A stretch of DNA of 64,000 nucleotides from Anisodus tanguticus (lineage: Eukaryota; Streptophyta; Magnoliopsida; Solanales; Solanaceae), in assembly GCA_034509755.1 (NCBI GenBank), contig CM067541.1, positions 9,288,001-9,352,000 on the forward strand. The letters are read 5' to 3'. The position numbers and the translations under genes were made by a program. Under the pieces are notes generated by a model that was given only the letters and a program-made list of their open reading frames with translations, did not search any database and had not been told where the DNA came from. Below are positions 20,339 through 32,272 of this stretch, piece by piece. Each line of letters begins with the position of its first letter. Positions within the stretch are counted from its first letter, which is position 1.

Positions 20339-23300
20339 CTACTCATCGTCATCTATTTCTTTCTTCGTCAACAAAGACCGGTTGGTTTGAACAGTACTTT
20401 CATATCCACTGCTATCACCTGATTCAATTATGCACTTATCCATTACCCTCTCTTTCATTCCATCATGATGCGAACGTCCATTTTCTCTTGAAGCTCTTCG
20501 CTCCTGTATGTTCACACAGTTACCCAAGGGAGGGAAGCAATGTAAAATCATGCAAGGATTGACAGAAAATAGATAGGTCATTCAACTACTGTTAGTTCGT
20601 ATTACCAAACCGTTCCAATTTATATGACACATTTTCCTTTTTAATCCGTCCCAAAAGGAATGATATCTTTCTATATTTAGTAACAATTTAACTTGAAATT
20701 TTTCATTTACCCTTGGTGAGATAATTTCTAGCCACACAAATATCTAAGGCTTGTTTTAGACCACAAGTTTCAAAAGTCTTCTCTTCATTCTTAAACTCCG
20801 TGCCTAGTCAAACACCATCACATTAATTGGGACGGAGGGAGTATTATAAAATGAGAGGGAGATTCATTCAAGTTTCAGTATCCGAATGACCCATTACTCA
20901 ATCTGTGGTGTAACAAGCATCGTCCAGTAGACTAGAGGAGAATGTGGCATGCATTGAATACTCATTTTGGGAAAGCAGATACATGACCTTCAATACGGCA
21001 CATATAAGTAAACACTAAAGCAACCACAATTGCACCATAGTTTAGTGCTTTTTAGACTCAATTCACTTCATCCCGTCCAATGTTGTCAAAGGTGCGCTTA
21101 ATCCCTGAAGCGAGGCGCAAAACATGTTAGAGCGCTTCGCCTCGCTTAATGTGTGTTTCGGTGTCATCATACTTTTCCTTGCTAATGCACATCTCTGGAA
21201 GAGGCGACACTAAAAATGATATTTCACTTTATTGTAAAAAAAAAAAAAGCAATTTTGTCCATATATTTGTTATTCATTCTTACAATAGACCCTTGTGGTC
21301 CGGTCCTTCCCCGGATCCCGCGCATAGCGGGAGCTTTGTGCACCGGGCTGCCATTTTTTATGCTTATTATTCTTAGACTTGGACTAATCAAACATATTTG
21401 TATTTTTTTTCTCCATTTGCACCTTTTTCATTAAAGTCCTAGCTTTATTTGCGCTTTGCGCATAAAGCCCAATGAATTTCAGGGCTTTTGTGCTTTTGAT
21501 AACACTGAATTTTCCGTTTCCCAGGGAGATATGTTTTTTTTTTTTGATACTGGTAACACTTCCCAGGGGATATGTTCTTTGTTCCTTACTTAATAACTAA
21601 GAGAGAAGAAGTTGAGTTCTTCTACAGAAAGGAGGTTACCATACATCAAAAAAGTAAGATACCAAGAACCAAAATGCATGCTAAGCCGTCATGACTAGTA
21701 AAATAAGATATTTTAAAGGCATGCAGTTCTAAAGAGGTAAAGCTCAAACTCACATCACGGAAGGGAAAATCATCAGCCTCAAGCATGTGTATCACATGCC
21801 CCATCTTTGGCCTCTTCTGAGCATTGGGGTCTACACAGCGCAATGCTACCAAAAGGGCACGTTTCAATGCTCTTGAAGAAGGCTTCCCACGCAATTTGGG
21901 ATCCAAAACACCCTCGGAATTCCGGTTAGAAACCATTGTCTTCAGCCAATCAACCAGATTGACCTGAGAGTTAGATCCATTGCAAAAGTCAGAACTAAAC
22001 AAGACGCAAGATTAAACATGCTTCTTGAAACAAGAGAGTTTAGATAATAGGTACAAACCTCTCCCTGAGCACGGCTATAATCCACAGGATTCCTTCCAGA
22101 AATAATCTCCATAATAAGAATTCCGAAACTATAAACATCACTTCTGTCATTCAACATGCCAGTGCTAGCATATTCTGGGGCAACATAGCTGATAAGAGAA
22201 ACAAGAAGATTGGCAATTCAGTTTACATGGTTGCCTCAACACTAGAAACAACAGAAAATGTGTAGATTTGAGATATCTAGCACTAACCCGAAAGTTCCCA
22301 TAACCCTAGTAGTTACATAGCTCCTCTCTGAGCCCAAAAGCTTAGCTAAACCAAAGTCAGATACTTTTGAATTCCACTGCTTATCAATCAAAATATTGCT
22401 GGACTTGATGTCACGATGAACAACTTTGGGTTCGAGGCCCTCATGCAGATAGGTCAACCTGCATCAATTGTCAAGTTTTAGTTTTCCATTTAACACAATG
22501 TAGATAACAGTGACTGCCCAAAATGAAAAAAGTACCAAGTTTATAGATCCCAAAAAACAGCTGAGTTTATACCCTTTTGCTGTTCCGAGAATAATGTTCA
22601 TCCGAATTTCCCATGTAAGAGGGCTGTATGGCCCTACATCTCCATGGAGCCACTGCTCTAAGTTCCCATTGTCCACGTACTCATACACAAGCATCCTGAA
22701 AACAGCATTGAATTATCTCTAGTAATCCCAACACTAAAATCAGCACAATTGTAGGTCTAAGCAATACTAATAGACTACAAGTACATAAACATAACAATAA
22801 TCGATCAAATCAAATCGCAGACTGCTGAAACTGAAATACCTGTGAGCTCCTTCAGCACAGTAACCAAGTAACCTCACCAAATTCTTGTGCCGAACTCGAC
22901 CAATTGCTTCCACTTCAACCTTAAATTCCCTCTCTGCCTGTCCCCTGAAAAGAATGTCACATGAAAAAAAAATTAAAGAACAAAAAGGGACATGTTTCTC
23001 ATCAAATAAGTCTATAACTACCCATCAAATTCCACCTTGCATTCAACTAATCAAGAAACCAAAAGCCAGTTACAGATCTAGCCCTTCACAGCTCGTTTAA
23101 CAGAACCCACAACTTTCAGCTTAGACCATGTACATTTACAAACTCTTAAAAATGTACACATATATTCCCTCCGTCCCAATTTAATTATAAATGACACGCT
23201 TACTTTTTAGTCGGTCCCAAAAAGAATGACCTTTCTATATTTGGTAACAATTAAACTTTAAACTTTCCATTTCAACCTTTCTCAATTTATAGTCGCACAA

Positions 23301-24247
23301 TATCTAAGGCTTGTTTGAGATTGAGACCACGAGTTTAAAAAAGTCTTTCGTTCATTCTTAAACTTCGTGCTAAGTCAAACATTTCCAATAAAGTTGGACT
23401 AAGGGAGTATAACAAACTGCACTTACACATAACTTACTCAGTATAAATTCTAATTGAACTCATGAGCAAAGGATGCATAACCGTGGAAATACACTTAACA
23501 TGAATGGCATGAAGGCATTCATGTGAAAAGCATGTGACAAACCTAAACATGTTAGCATCTATATATAAGCACAATTGCACTATGCATACACAAAAAAATA
23601 GCACAAAGAAAAGAACTTTATATCAGTATCACAAAAAGCAAATATCTTTGAATTCTTTACCTATTATTGAGCAAATTCTTAACAGCAACATAACTATTAT
23701 CTTCCATAATTCCACGGTATACAATACCATATCCACCCTCACCAATAACATTCTCATGAGCAAAAAAATTAGTAGCAATTTCAAGCTCCCTTAAAGTATA
23801 CCAATGACCCCACCCTAAATGCGAAACCTCAGGTCCACTAATCCCACCACCACCACCACCCTGTTCCCCACTCCCATGACCCGACCCTCCACCCGATCCG
23901 ACCCGATCAGGCTTAACCAAATGACACTTTCCATTCCCAGTATTCCCAATCTCAATTTGTATTCTTTGGATCGGTTCTTTTTCGGGTTCTGGAAGTGGGT
24001 TTGGATCAAGAACCGGGTTTTCGGGTTGAGTTCTTGATGGGTCGATTCGGATCTCTTTGATTTCTGTAGTTATGATGTTTTGGGTGATTTGGGGGTTGTT
24101 AGAATTGCGTTTAGAAGTGTACCAAAGTGAAATAAGTAGGAGTACGAGCACTATTGCTGCACCAACGCAAATACCGACAACTACCCATAAGTGTAAACCA
24201 AAGATTGATGTTTTCTTGGACAGCTCATCGTTAAGAAAAGCTGACAT
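20339..24247 (-). CDS. Receptor-like serine/threonine kinase (At1g01540/GPK1-type)
   Basis: This is a plasma-membrane kinase with almost no ectodomain. Seven exons join in phase: 24247-23661, 22944-22840, 22695-22573, 22458-22288, 22188-22059, 21963-21754, 20503-20339, giving 496 codons and stop TAG, a normal length for this family. Residues about 19-45 form one membrane helix (LWVVVGICVGAAIVL). A Pro/Gly-rich linker follows, then the kinase: glycine loop GEGGYGIVY, Lys in VAVKNLL, HRDIKSSN, DFGLAK, and GTFGYVAPEYAS in the activation segment. The C-terminal tail ends in the acidic KKEIDDDE. All catalytic residues are present, so it should be active; the ligand is unknown. Intron 1 holds a Stowaway-like MITE, and the 1.25-kb intron 6 holds three transposon pieces. 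The best relatives I recall are At1g01540, At4g01330 and At4g02630. Confidence 0.95.
20600..20843. mobile_element. Stowaway-like MITE in kinase intron 6
   Basis: The right end GGGACGGAGGGAGTA and the left end TATTACCAAACCGTTCCAA, which is worn, are inverted ends of the Stowaway type. The inner AATCCGTCCCAAAAGGAATG block matches the other copies at 23.2 and 25.0 kb. Confidence 0.75.
21076..21507. mobile_element. MITE-like repeat with GCGCTTCGCC subtermini, containing a SINE fragment
   Basis: Ends TGTTGTCAAAGGTGCGCTT and, reverse complemented, GTGTTATCAAAAGCACAA form imperfect inverted repeats. It carries CGCTTCGCCTCGC inside. A SINE-like block with CCTTCCCCGGATCCCGCGC and GTGCACCGGGCTGCC (21289-21360) lies within. 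A related copy lies at about 15627-15968. It sits in kinase intron 6. Confidence 0.55.
23163..23409. mobile_element. Stowaway-like MITE in kinase intron 1
   Basis: It starts TATTCCCTCCGTCCCAA and ends AAGGGAGTA, with TA at both ends and the usual inner GTCGGTCCCAAAAAGAATGA block. Length is 247 bp. Confidence 0.8.
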
Positions 24248-24953
24248 TTTTTTGTTCTTCTAGTGAGAAGAAAGAATATACTATTGGGTTAGCTGAAAAT
24301 GAGACATGAAAGAAATACAGAGAGGAAAGTACAGTGTAAGTGCTGGGCGAAGCTGGAGTTTGAGTGGTTAAGGGTTAGTAGGGGGAGGGGAGCAGCTGTA
24401 ATGATGGAACTGCTAAAAAGGGTGAAATTGTTTAAGCGTGCCAATGGAGAGAATAGTCAAATGATACATGTTACTCCATAATCAAAAAGATTGCTCACTT
24501 AATCATTCACACACACTTTTAAAAAATATTAATATTTAATTTAAAATAGGTAATTTAATTAAAATATCTCCTTATTAAATAAGTATTAGAATTTAATTAC
24601 TTAACACTTAATAAGAATAAATCTAAAAAAATAAAATAATTTTTTTCTTGATTTAATAAGTAAATACTTTTTTTATTCAAAAAATAAAAACTAAATGAAC
24701 ACTATTTTTTACTGAGAAGAAATAACTATGAGACATAATAAGTCCCAACATCTCAATGTGATTTTTTTGGATTCTTTCTCTCGTCTTACTATTGTTTATC
24801 AACAAATATCGTTGGATGAGGTTCGTTTTAAGTGTTTTACATTTTATTTTGGTATATTCCAAAAATAATGTGTTTTTCTATATTTAGTAAGTTGATTATT
24901 CAAATAATCCTACATGACAAGTTTATAACCATAATATTCAAAGAATATTTTAG

Positions 24954-25176
24954 TACTTCATTTGTCTCAATTTATGTGGCATCATTTTCTTTTTAGTCTG
25001 TCCCAAAAATAATATCACATTTCTATATTTAGAAATAATTTAACTTTATGAAGTTGATTTACAACCACACATATATATATAAGACTTATTTTGAACCACA
25101 TATTTAAAAAGTTTTTTTTTCTTTCCTAAACTTTGTGTCAAGTCAAATGGTGTCACATAAATTGGGATGAGGAGTA
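24954..25176. mobile_element. Stowaway-like MITE
   Basis: It starts TACTTCATTTGTCTCAA and ends AAATTGGGATGAGGAGTA. The inner AGTCTGTCCCAAAAATAATA matches the other copies in the window. Confidence 0.7.
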
Positions 25177-25611
25177 CAGTATATACATTTTAAATTTATG
25201 AGCACAACATTCAAAAGTCTCTTTTTAATTCTTAAACTTCATGTTTAGTCAAACTAAGACACTTCAATTGCACTGAGAAAGTATCAGGTAACTCTATTCA
25301 TTAAAACTTTGACTAATGAAAAAAAATACATAATATTATTAGTCCGTTAGAATTTGAACATGAAATCTCATCATTTTCAATCTAATTCATTGACTTTAGA
25401 AAATAATGCTAAAAGAATATTTTATAAACTGAACTCATGTGTTACCTTATATGTTGTATGTAATTATCCACGGTGAAAAGAGTCATATAACTAAAATAAT
25501 ATTTATAATCGATTACAAACTCAGGTCTCCCATCAAATTTAGATGGATTAAAATAAATTGAATTAATAAATTGATCAATTTTGTTTGATGCTTTAATTAA
25601 AATTAAATTAT

Positions 25612-25760
25612 CACCAAAGATGTAGTGGAGTGGTAAATGACCTCTTATTCTTAATTAAAAGTTTTTAGTTTATGAGAATTGAATCATCTTTGATAGAAAG
25701 CGTTTTATTCCAACTTAAAATTTCTAATGTAAATTTGAATTAGTGGTGTGAAAAGGAGAT
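25612..25760 (+). mobile_element. Diverged tRNA-derived SINE
   Basis: AGATGTAGTGGAGTGGTAAA and GAATCATCTTTGATAGAAAG align in order with the SINE at 15172-15373. The B box is worn to GAGAATTGAAT. No clear target duplication is visible. Confidence 0.6.
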
Positions 25761-25957
25761 ACTGGACACTGAATTGAAAGATTAAAAAAAATAGTCATGT
25801 TGGGAAGATTTAATTTGCAGTTCATCACAAATATTATTTTAGTTATATGATTAACTTCACAAAAAATCAATAAATAATAACACAAAATTAGTTAAAATAT
25901 GTATTATGCAACCTCTTTGATAAGCAATGGGCATTATATAATACTGTATAAGCTAAG

Positions 25958-26199
25958 TGTAAGATGATATTAATCTCCCTTGAGGAGTCTTTCATTAATA
26001 TCAAGGTATATATAGAGTACAATATTCATCCCTTATACAATAGGAATCCTAAGCCTATACAAAAGAGGAATCCTAAGCCTATACAAAAGAGGAATCCTAA
26101 GCCTATACAAAAGAGGAATCCTAGTCTTACCATAATTATATTTACACAATATATGAAAATATTCTAATTATGGGTAGGGAATATATTTACACGTTTACA
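25958..26199 (-). repeat. 3' LTR of copia A, with triplicated 20-bp unit
   Basis: This LTR is 242 bp, longer than its partner. The 21-bp unit containing CCTAAGCCTATACAAAAGAG is present three times in tandem from about 26047 to 26115, against once in the partner LTR. Confidence 0.9.
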
Positions 26200-29100
26200 C
26201 ACCCCCTCAGTCGGAGCGGGAGGAGGCCGGACGCTGAGACTGGCTCTGAAGTCAAGAAATAACCGGGGTCGGGAAGTCCTTTGGTAAATATGTCTGCATA
26301 TTGATAGGATGATGGAACATGTAACACTCGGACATGGCCTAACGCAACTTTCTCATGAACGAAGTGTAGGTCTATCTCAATATGCTTGGTTCGCTGATGT
26401 TGAACCGGATTATGAGAAAGATAGATGGCAGAGATGTTATCACAATACACAATAGATGCCTGACGCAAAGGACACTGAAGTTCTAACAGTAAATTTCTGA
26501 GCCAACAAATCTCAGCTACTACATTTGCAACGCCTCTGTACTCACCTCAGACGGAACGAGATAGGGTAGCCTCGTCGCTCATGGTACCAAGAAATCAGAT
26601 TATCCCCTAAGAAAACACAAAAGCCGGAGGTGGAGCGTCGCGTGTCCGGACACCCTGCCCAATCTGCATCCGTATATGAAAGCAACTTGTCTGGTGCAGA
26701 GGGGTATAGGTGCAAACCATAATCAAGAGTGCCCTTAATGTATCGAATGATACGCTTAAGAGCAGTGAAATGAGACTCCCCGGGGCATGCATGAATAAGC
26801 ACATCCGCCGAACGCATAAGCTATGTCCGGCCCGGTGAATGTGAGATACCGAAGTGCACCGCAAGGCTCCTATACGCAGTAGGATCGAGAGGCGGAGCAC
26901 CATCCATAGCACCGAGCTTAGATTTGGAATCAACGGAGTAGGCACCTCTTTGCGGTTCGCCATCTTAGCCCCGTACACAATCTCTTTCGCATACTTACGC
27001 CGACACAAGAACATATGATTGGCAAACACGGTCACCGATATCCCCAAAAAGTAACTCACTTTCCCAAATCGGTCATTGCAAATTCGGACTTGAGCAAGGC
27101 AATAATCTCATTTTTCAATCCGTCGGAGGAGGCAGTAAGAACAATATCATCCACGTAAAGTAATAAGTAAGTCGTGCTACTACCTCGATGAAAAATGAAA
27201 AGTGATGTATCACTCTTGCTGCATACAAACCCAATCTTCAAGATATACCGGCAAAGCGATCATACCACGCACGGGGCCCGCTTCGGGCCATATAGTGACT
27301 TACGGAGATGGCACACATAGTGAGGAACTGGCCGGATGGGTGAACCCGGTGGTCGATGCATGTAGATGTCTCTCTCGGATCCCCATGTAAGAATGCATTC
27401 TTCACATCAAGTGATGGATCGGCCAATGTTTGCCCATGGCTATGCTCAAAACTGTGCGGATGGTAGCCGGTTTGATAACCGGGCTGAAGGTCTCACCACA
27501 ATCAATGCCCTCCTGCTGATTTGTGACATTAGCCACAAGACGGGCCTTATATCTCTCAAGATCCCCATTGTCTCTGAACTTGTGACGAAATAGCCACATA
27601 CAACGAATGACATTCACCCCTCGGTCTAGGTACTAGATCCCACGTGTCTTTGTTTAGTTAAAGCATTGAATTCCTCATACATAGCCGCATTCCAATTAGG
27701 GTCTTGTTTGGCCAATTTTGGGTTCTTTGGAAGTAGAGAGATGGTTTGGGCAGACAAGGTGAAATGGACTTTGGGTTTGAAGATTCCATGCTTTGAACGA
27801 GTTTCCATTGGATGGGTAGGGACAGTGGGTGGCGGAGTGGTGTCTGAGACGGGGGGTAAAGTCGGATAAGGAGAGGGTGGGGGCGAAGCCGTCGGAGATG
27901 TCGCGGCTCCTGGATTGAGAGTCGCGGTGCTAGAAGGTTGACAGGCTTCTCTGAAGTTTGGGCGCCGCGGCTCTGACGACGGAACAGAGGATGTGAGTTG
28001 TTCGATTATGAGGGGAGAGATGGCAGACTCGTCAAGAAATGAGTAGTCCTGTTTTTGGAATTTTGGAAGATTCGAAAACGGGAATGTGGTCTCGTCGAAT
28101 GTGACGTGACGAGATATGTGGATCTGACGAGTCGACAAGTCATAGCATAGATAGCCCCTATGGTTCGGCGGAAATCCTAGAAAGACACATGGAGTGGACC
28201 TAGGAGCGAGCTTGTGAGGGGCGGTGGAGCTAAGGTTGGGATAGCACAGACAACCAAAAATTCGTAGATGATCATAAGAGGGGATTCTATGGTAGAGGAT
28301 TTCGGTAGGGGTCATATTGTGAAGAGTGCTAGTATGGAGAATATTTAGAGTGTATTCTGACATTTTAGCAAAGCATAGACCCAGAAGGGTGGAGGGAGGG
28401 AGGCATGAATCAATAGGGTGCGAATCATATTGTTAATGGTACGGATGATTCTTTCAGCTTTACCGTTTTGTGGTGATGTGTGAGGGAAGGAGAAGCGAAA
28501 GACCATGCCATTATTGGTACAAAAATGGTGAAACATAGAGTTATTGAATTCACGACCATTATCGCACTGAAATGATTTTATGCCTTTTCCAAATTGTGTT
28601 TGAATGAACTTGCGAAACTCAAGAAATTTGACAAACACTTCCGATTTAAATTTAAGAGGGTATAACCAAACGTAGTGTGAAAAATCATCAAGCAACACAA
28701 GATAGTATTTATGACCGAGAGAACTAGTGATAGAAGATGTCCATAAATCGGCATGTATAATATCAAAAGGAGCAAATATAACACTAGTTGATGATTTGAA
28801 CGGAAGACGAATATGTTTGCCTAAAGAGCAAGAAACACAATTTTGGGCAAGTTTCCCATTACAAGCAATGAAATTGTTGCCTCTAAGAAAATTAAAACTC
28901 GGGACTCTGGATGACCAAGCCTATTATGCCAAAGTTGAAGAAGAAACGATCGTTAGAGTGACGGGAGAGCAAGATCCGCGGCGGAGGTGGAAGTGAATGG
29001 ATAGAGATCCCCCGTGCTATTGCATCTCGTAAGAGGTGTCCCCGTATGAAGATCTTTTACAAGTAAAACCAAAAGGGTCAAAATCCACGAGACAGAATTA

Positions 29101-29350
29101 TTACGAGTAAATTGGCGGACGATATGAGGTTCTTAATCATGTGTGGGGCATATAGGGTGTTTTTGAGGGAGAAGGGTGGATGAGGAGGTTGTGTGTATGA
29201 GGTACCATAACCCTTAATCGGAATGCGTTGTCCACTACCAACCGTAATATATTGAGGATGCTTTACATGAAACGCTTTCGGAATAGTACCTGCAGACCGG
29301 GTGACGTGAGATGTGGCGCCCGAGTCCATGTACCAAGTATTGTCGTACAT
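26187..29350 (-). pseudogene. Copia A pol relic (protease, integrase, RT, RNase H)
   Basis: The aspartic protease motif DSGATSH lies at about 29320, the integrase core with CDNGREF near 28550 and the PQNGKAER block near 28460. The RT catalytic YVDD is near 27150 and RNase H has VYCDNISAIYL and ADIFTKGLP near 26450-26270. The frame is broken many times by one- and two-base changes, so no pol protein can be made. Many breaks fall where element B has CAG or CTG. Confidence 0.9.
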
Positions 29351-29379
29351 GTTGCATAGAGAGGTCTTGAACGCCCTGA

Positions 29380-30449
29380 CCCAACTCGGTGGGTGTCATG
29401 CCGGAGGAGGGCTGCGGGACCCGACCTTGCATGAAGTGGGCCTGTTGTGGGGCTGGAGCGGGGCCTAGCAAACCGGGGTAAGAATACGGATTGTATGGTC
29501 GCTGGTACTTGGAATGGACTTGGCGTCGCGGCTCGATTTGGGCGCCGCGGCCACTCGCAGACGAGCTGGCCGAGAGCCGCGGCCCGGTTGTTCTACGATC
29601 TCTCGTTGTTGTCTGCTTGTTGGTTCGTTGACCGCGACCCTTGCCACGACCACGGCCTCCTCTACCTCCACGGCCTTTTCCACCCTTGCCGCCGCGGCCC
29701 TGCCGCTGTTGGGAGTTGTCTGGTGGCGTCTGATCTTGAGGTTGCGTGTCGACAGCTAACACCTGCCGGGCGTGCTCATCCCGCTTAGCACGACGGGTTT
29801 CTTCGAGCAACAATTGTGAGCGAGCTTTGTTAAAACTCGGTAGCGGATCTGCCTGTTGAATAATAGTGGCCAAAATATCATATTCGCCCTTAGTAAGGCC
29901 AGAAATCATTTGTAGCACCATTTTATCGTCAGTGACATGCGTGCCGATGTTGGAGAGTTGATCCGCTAGAAGTTTAAGCCGCTTGCGTACTCAGAGACAT
30001 TGGAGAAGTTTTCAAGACGTGTTTTGTTGAACTCGTTCTTCCAAATACACGGCACGAGTGTGCTTGTTGTCCCGAAAAATTTCTCCAAACGATTCCACAA
30101 GTCAAGGGTCGTGGAGTCGATTTCATGATAGTAAGGAGAAAATCCCGAGAGATACTACCATATATCCATTGTTTGACGCCGGCGTCGAGACGATGCGGAT
30201 AGAATCATCAACCTCCGTAGGCGCGGAATAGTGTCATCAATATGGTCAAGCACGTTATAAAGACATGCATGATTGCGAAAAAGTTCAACCCTGGGAGAAT
30301 ACTCGGTTGTTTTCTTGATCAAGAATAATGGGAATATGGTTCTTGATGTTGGAAACAGTAAGGGCGGGATGAGACGGGGGTGATGACTTTGTGGTGGGAT
30401 TTGTGGAGGTAGAGGCGTCAGAAAGTGTGGAAGAATCAGGGATAGCCAT
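29380..30449 (-). pseudogene. Copia A gag relic
   Basis: The start ATG is at 30449. The retrotransposon gag core is recognisable from KMVLQMISGL-type sequence and LPSFNKARSQLLLEE. It is followed by an Arg-Gly-rich tail (GRGGRGGRGRGKGRG). No CCHC zinc knuckle is seen after it. Frame breaks precede the core. Confidence 0.8.
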
Positions 30450-30586
30450 TTAGAGAAGAGAAGAAAGGAAGAACAAAACCCGAAAAACAAGAAGAAAATC
30501 CGGGAGGGCCGCGGCGTAGGAGAGGCAGCCGACGGCTGTGAAAGAGAAAGGTTTTTAGGGTTTTGTTTATTTGGCTCTTGATACCA

Positions 30587-30768
30587 TGTAAGATGATATT
30601 AATCTCCCTTGAGGAGTCTTTCATTAATATCAAGGTATATATTGTACTCTTATACAATAGGAATCCTAAGCCTATACAAAAGAGGAATCCTAGTCTTACC
30701 ATAATTATATTTACACAATATATGAAAATATTCTAATTATGGGTAGGGAATATATTTACACGTTTACA
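30587..30768 (-). repeat. 5' LTR of copia A
   Basis: This copy is 182 bp, starts TGTAAGATGATATT and ends GTTTACA. Compared with B it has lost about 18 bp after GTATATA. It is followed on the minus strand by the tRNA-Met primer site. Confidence 0.9.
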
Positions 30769-31500
30769 CTAAGAAAGCTAGTCACTATATTTTTTGTGAA
30801 TTTTAAGAGACTCGTGAATAAAATAATAACAGTTCAAAAGTGAATAGTCTTTCAATGATAGAGAGTTGCGCCATTATTAATGCATTATAAAGGTACAAGA
30901 TTCAATTCTTGCTAATCTCTTCCTTTTTCATTTTGACATTTTGAGCTAAATTTCTTTTTTAGATTAGAAAATAGTTGTTGCCGAAAAACTACAAAACTCC
31001 ATAAGTTATCTTATAGGAAACCGTTAAGGTAATTGATGGTAGTAACACACATTCATCCTAGAAGAAGGTATATTAATTCCGCATAAATCTCCGAGTATAA
31101 TTCCTTCATTAGTATCAGAGTCATGTTTGGATGTGTTTTCTTCCACCATTGTTTGGTTAAAAGTTAGAAGAAAAAAATAGACTTTCCGTTTGAGAAATTT
31201 TGTATAACCTTTATAAAAGTAAGACTACTTCTAGAAAGAACTCACGAAGAAATTACTATTTGAAGATTTATGCGGAATTAGATATACATTCATTTATGAT
31301 CCATGTGTGTTACTAACACCAATTGTCAAAGCAATTTCTTACCGGATCACTCGTGGAGTATTGTACTTTCAATTGTTTTCATATGTAGAATGACAAATCA
31401 TTCTTTTTATAGTAGAACAAAGTAACTTTAACTCCCACTTTATTGAAGAACTTCATAACTTCCCTCCATTAATTAGGGGAAGTCGGAGTTACATTTTTCT
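30769..31500. repeat. Copy 1 of a 0.8-kb dispersed repeat (with 25883-25957)
   Basis: With the left part at 25883-25957, which was separated by copia A, this matches 41382-42110 closely. It includes an imperfect inverted repeat with GTAGTAACACACAT and TTAATTCCGCATAAATCT near 31033-31090 and their reverse complements near 31262-31330. Homology stops at about 31500, where hAT sequence begins. Confidence 0.8.
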
Positions 31501-32272
31501 CGTCTAACGGGTTGGATCGGATCGGATTGGACCGAACCGATTTAAACCCGGATTGGACTGGTCCGTTACGCAGTAGGCAGGGCCGGTCTGGGTTTTGTAG
31601 TGGACCGGATCCGTACGGTCATCTGGGCTGGCCGGTTAAGCGGTCCGGTTGGAACCGGTAAAGTCACATCATGACTGAACTGGTTAACCGGAACCGGACC
31701 GGCCTGGTTGAACGGTAATATTCTTTCAAACTTTGATTTTTTTTTTTTAAGATTGGGCAGATTTAGATTCTGACTGTTGGGCCAACGGTATTAAGTCCCA
31801 AACTGCTACTTTTGCCCCCAACGTTCCAGTTTTATTTAATTGGGCAAATTTTGCCCTTTTAAAAAAAAAATTAAAAACTTACTCCCACTCCCTTTAGAAA
31901 ATCTATAAATAGCCCCTACGCTTCATCATATTTTTTTCACATAACTCTCTTACTTACTCTCTATTTTCCATCTCAAATTCTCAATTCTATCTCTCACAAA
32001 GTGCAACCAATAATTATTTGTTTTGTTACTTAATTTTAATTTTATTTTATTTGCGATTTTTTTTTTGAAAAAAAAATACCAAGGAGCAAGTGCAATTGTG
32101 GTAACGTTCAAGTCATCTAATTGTTCAACTTATTGCAGGAAATTTGGTACACTCGTATTCCATCTCTTTCTTGTATTTAGTATTTAGTATTTTTATTGTC
32201 GTAAATTTAATTTTTATTACTTGTCTATTTTGTTGTTTGAATTTTGAACTTGCATAATGAATTTATTTAAAA

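Larger units (their letters stand above)
24480..25957. other. AT-rich region upstream of the kinase, with MITE and SINE pieces
   Basis: The interval holds the presumed kinase promoter, a Stowaway-like MITE at 24954-25176 (end GGGATGAGGAGTA), a worn half copy near 25230-25290, and a diverged SINE near 25612-25760. No gene is seen. Confidence 0.6.
25958..30768 (-). mobile_element. Copia retrotransposon A (bounded by both LTRs)
   Basis: The element begins TGTAAGATGATATT and ends GTTTACA, with exact 5-bp target duplication CTAAG at 25953-25957 and 30769-30773. A minus-strand primer site TGGTATCAAGAGCC (about 30573-30586) fits initiator tRNA-Met, and the purine tract CTGAGGGGG precedes the 3' LTR. 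Gag, protease, integrase, RT and RNase H relics follow in copia order. An uninterrupted relative of the target site exists at 41.4 kb. Element B is the same family. The short LTRs and size suggest the Ale/Retrofit group (inference). Confidence 0.95.

Noticed and set aside
23815..24037. Shadow ORFs over the kinase linker
   Set aside because: They come from the Gly/Pro-rich linker read in other frames; the minus-strand frame joins in phase with six further exons.
29447..29788. 113-codon + strand ORF over the gag tail of copia A
   Set aside because: It is the antisense of the Gly/Arg-rich gag tail.
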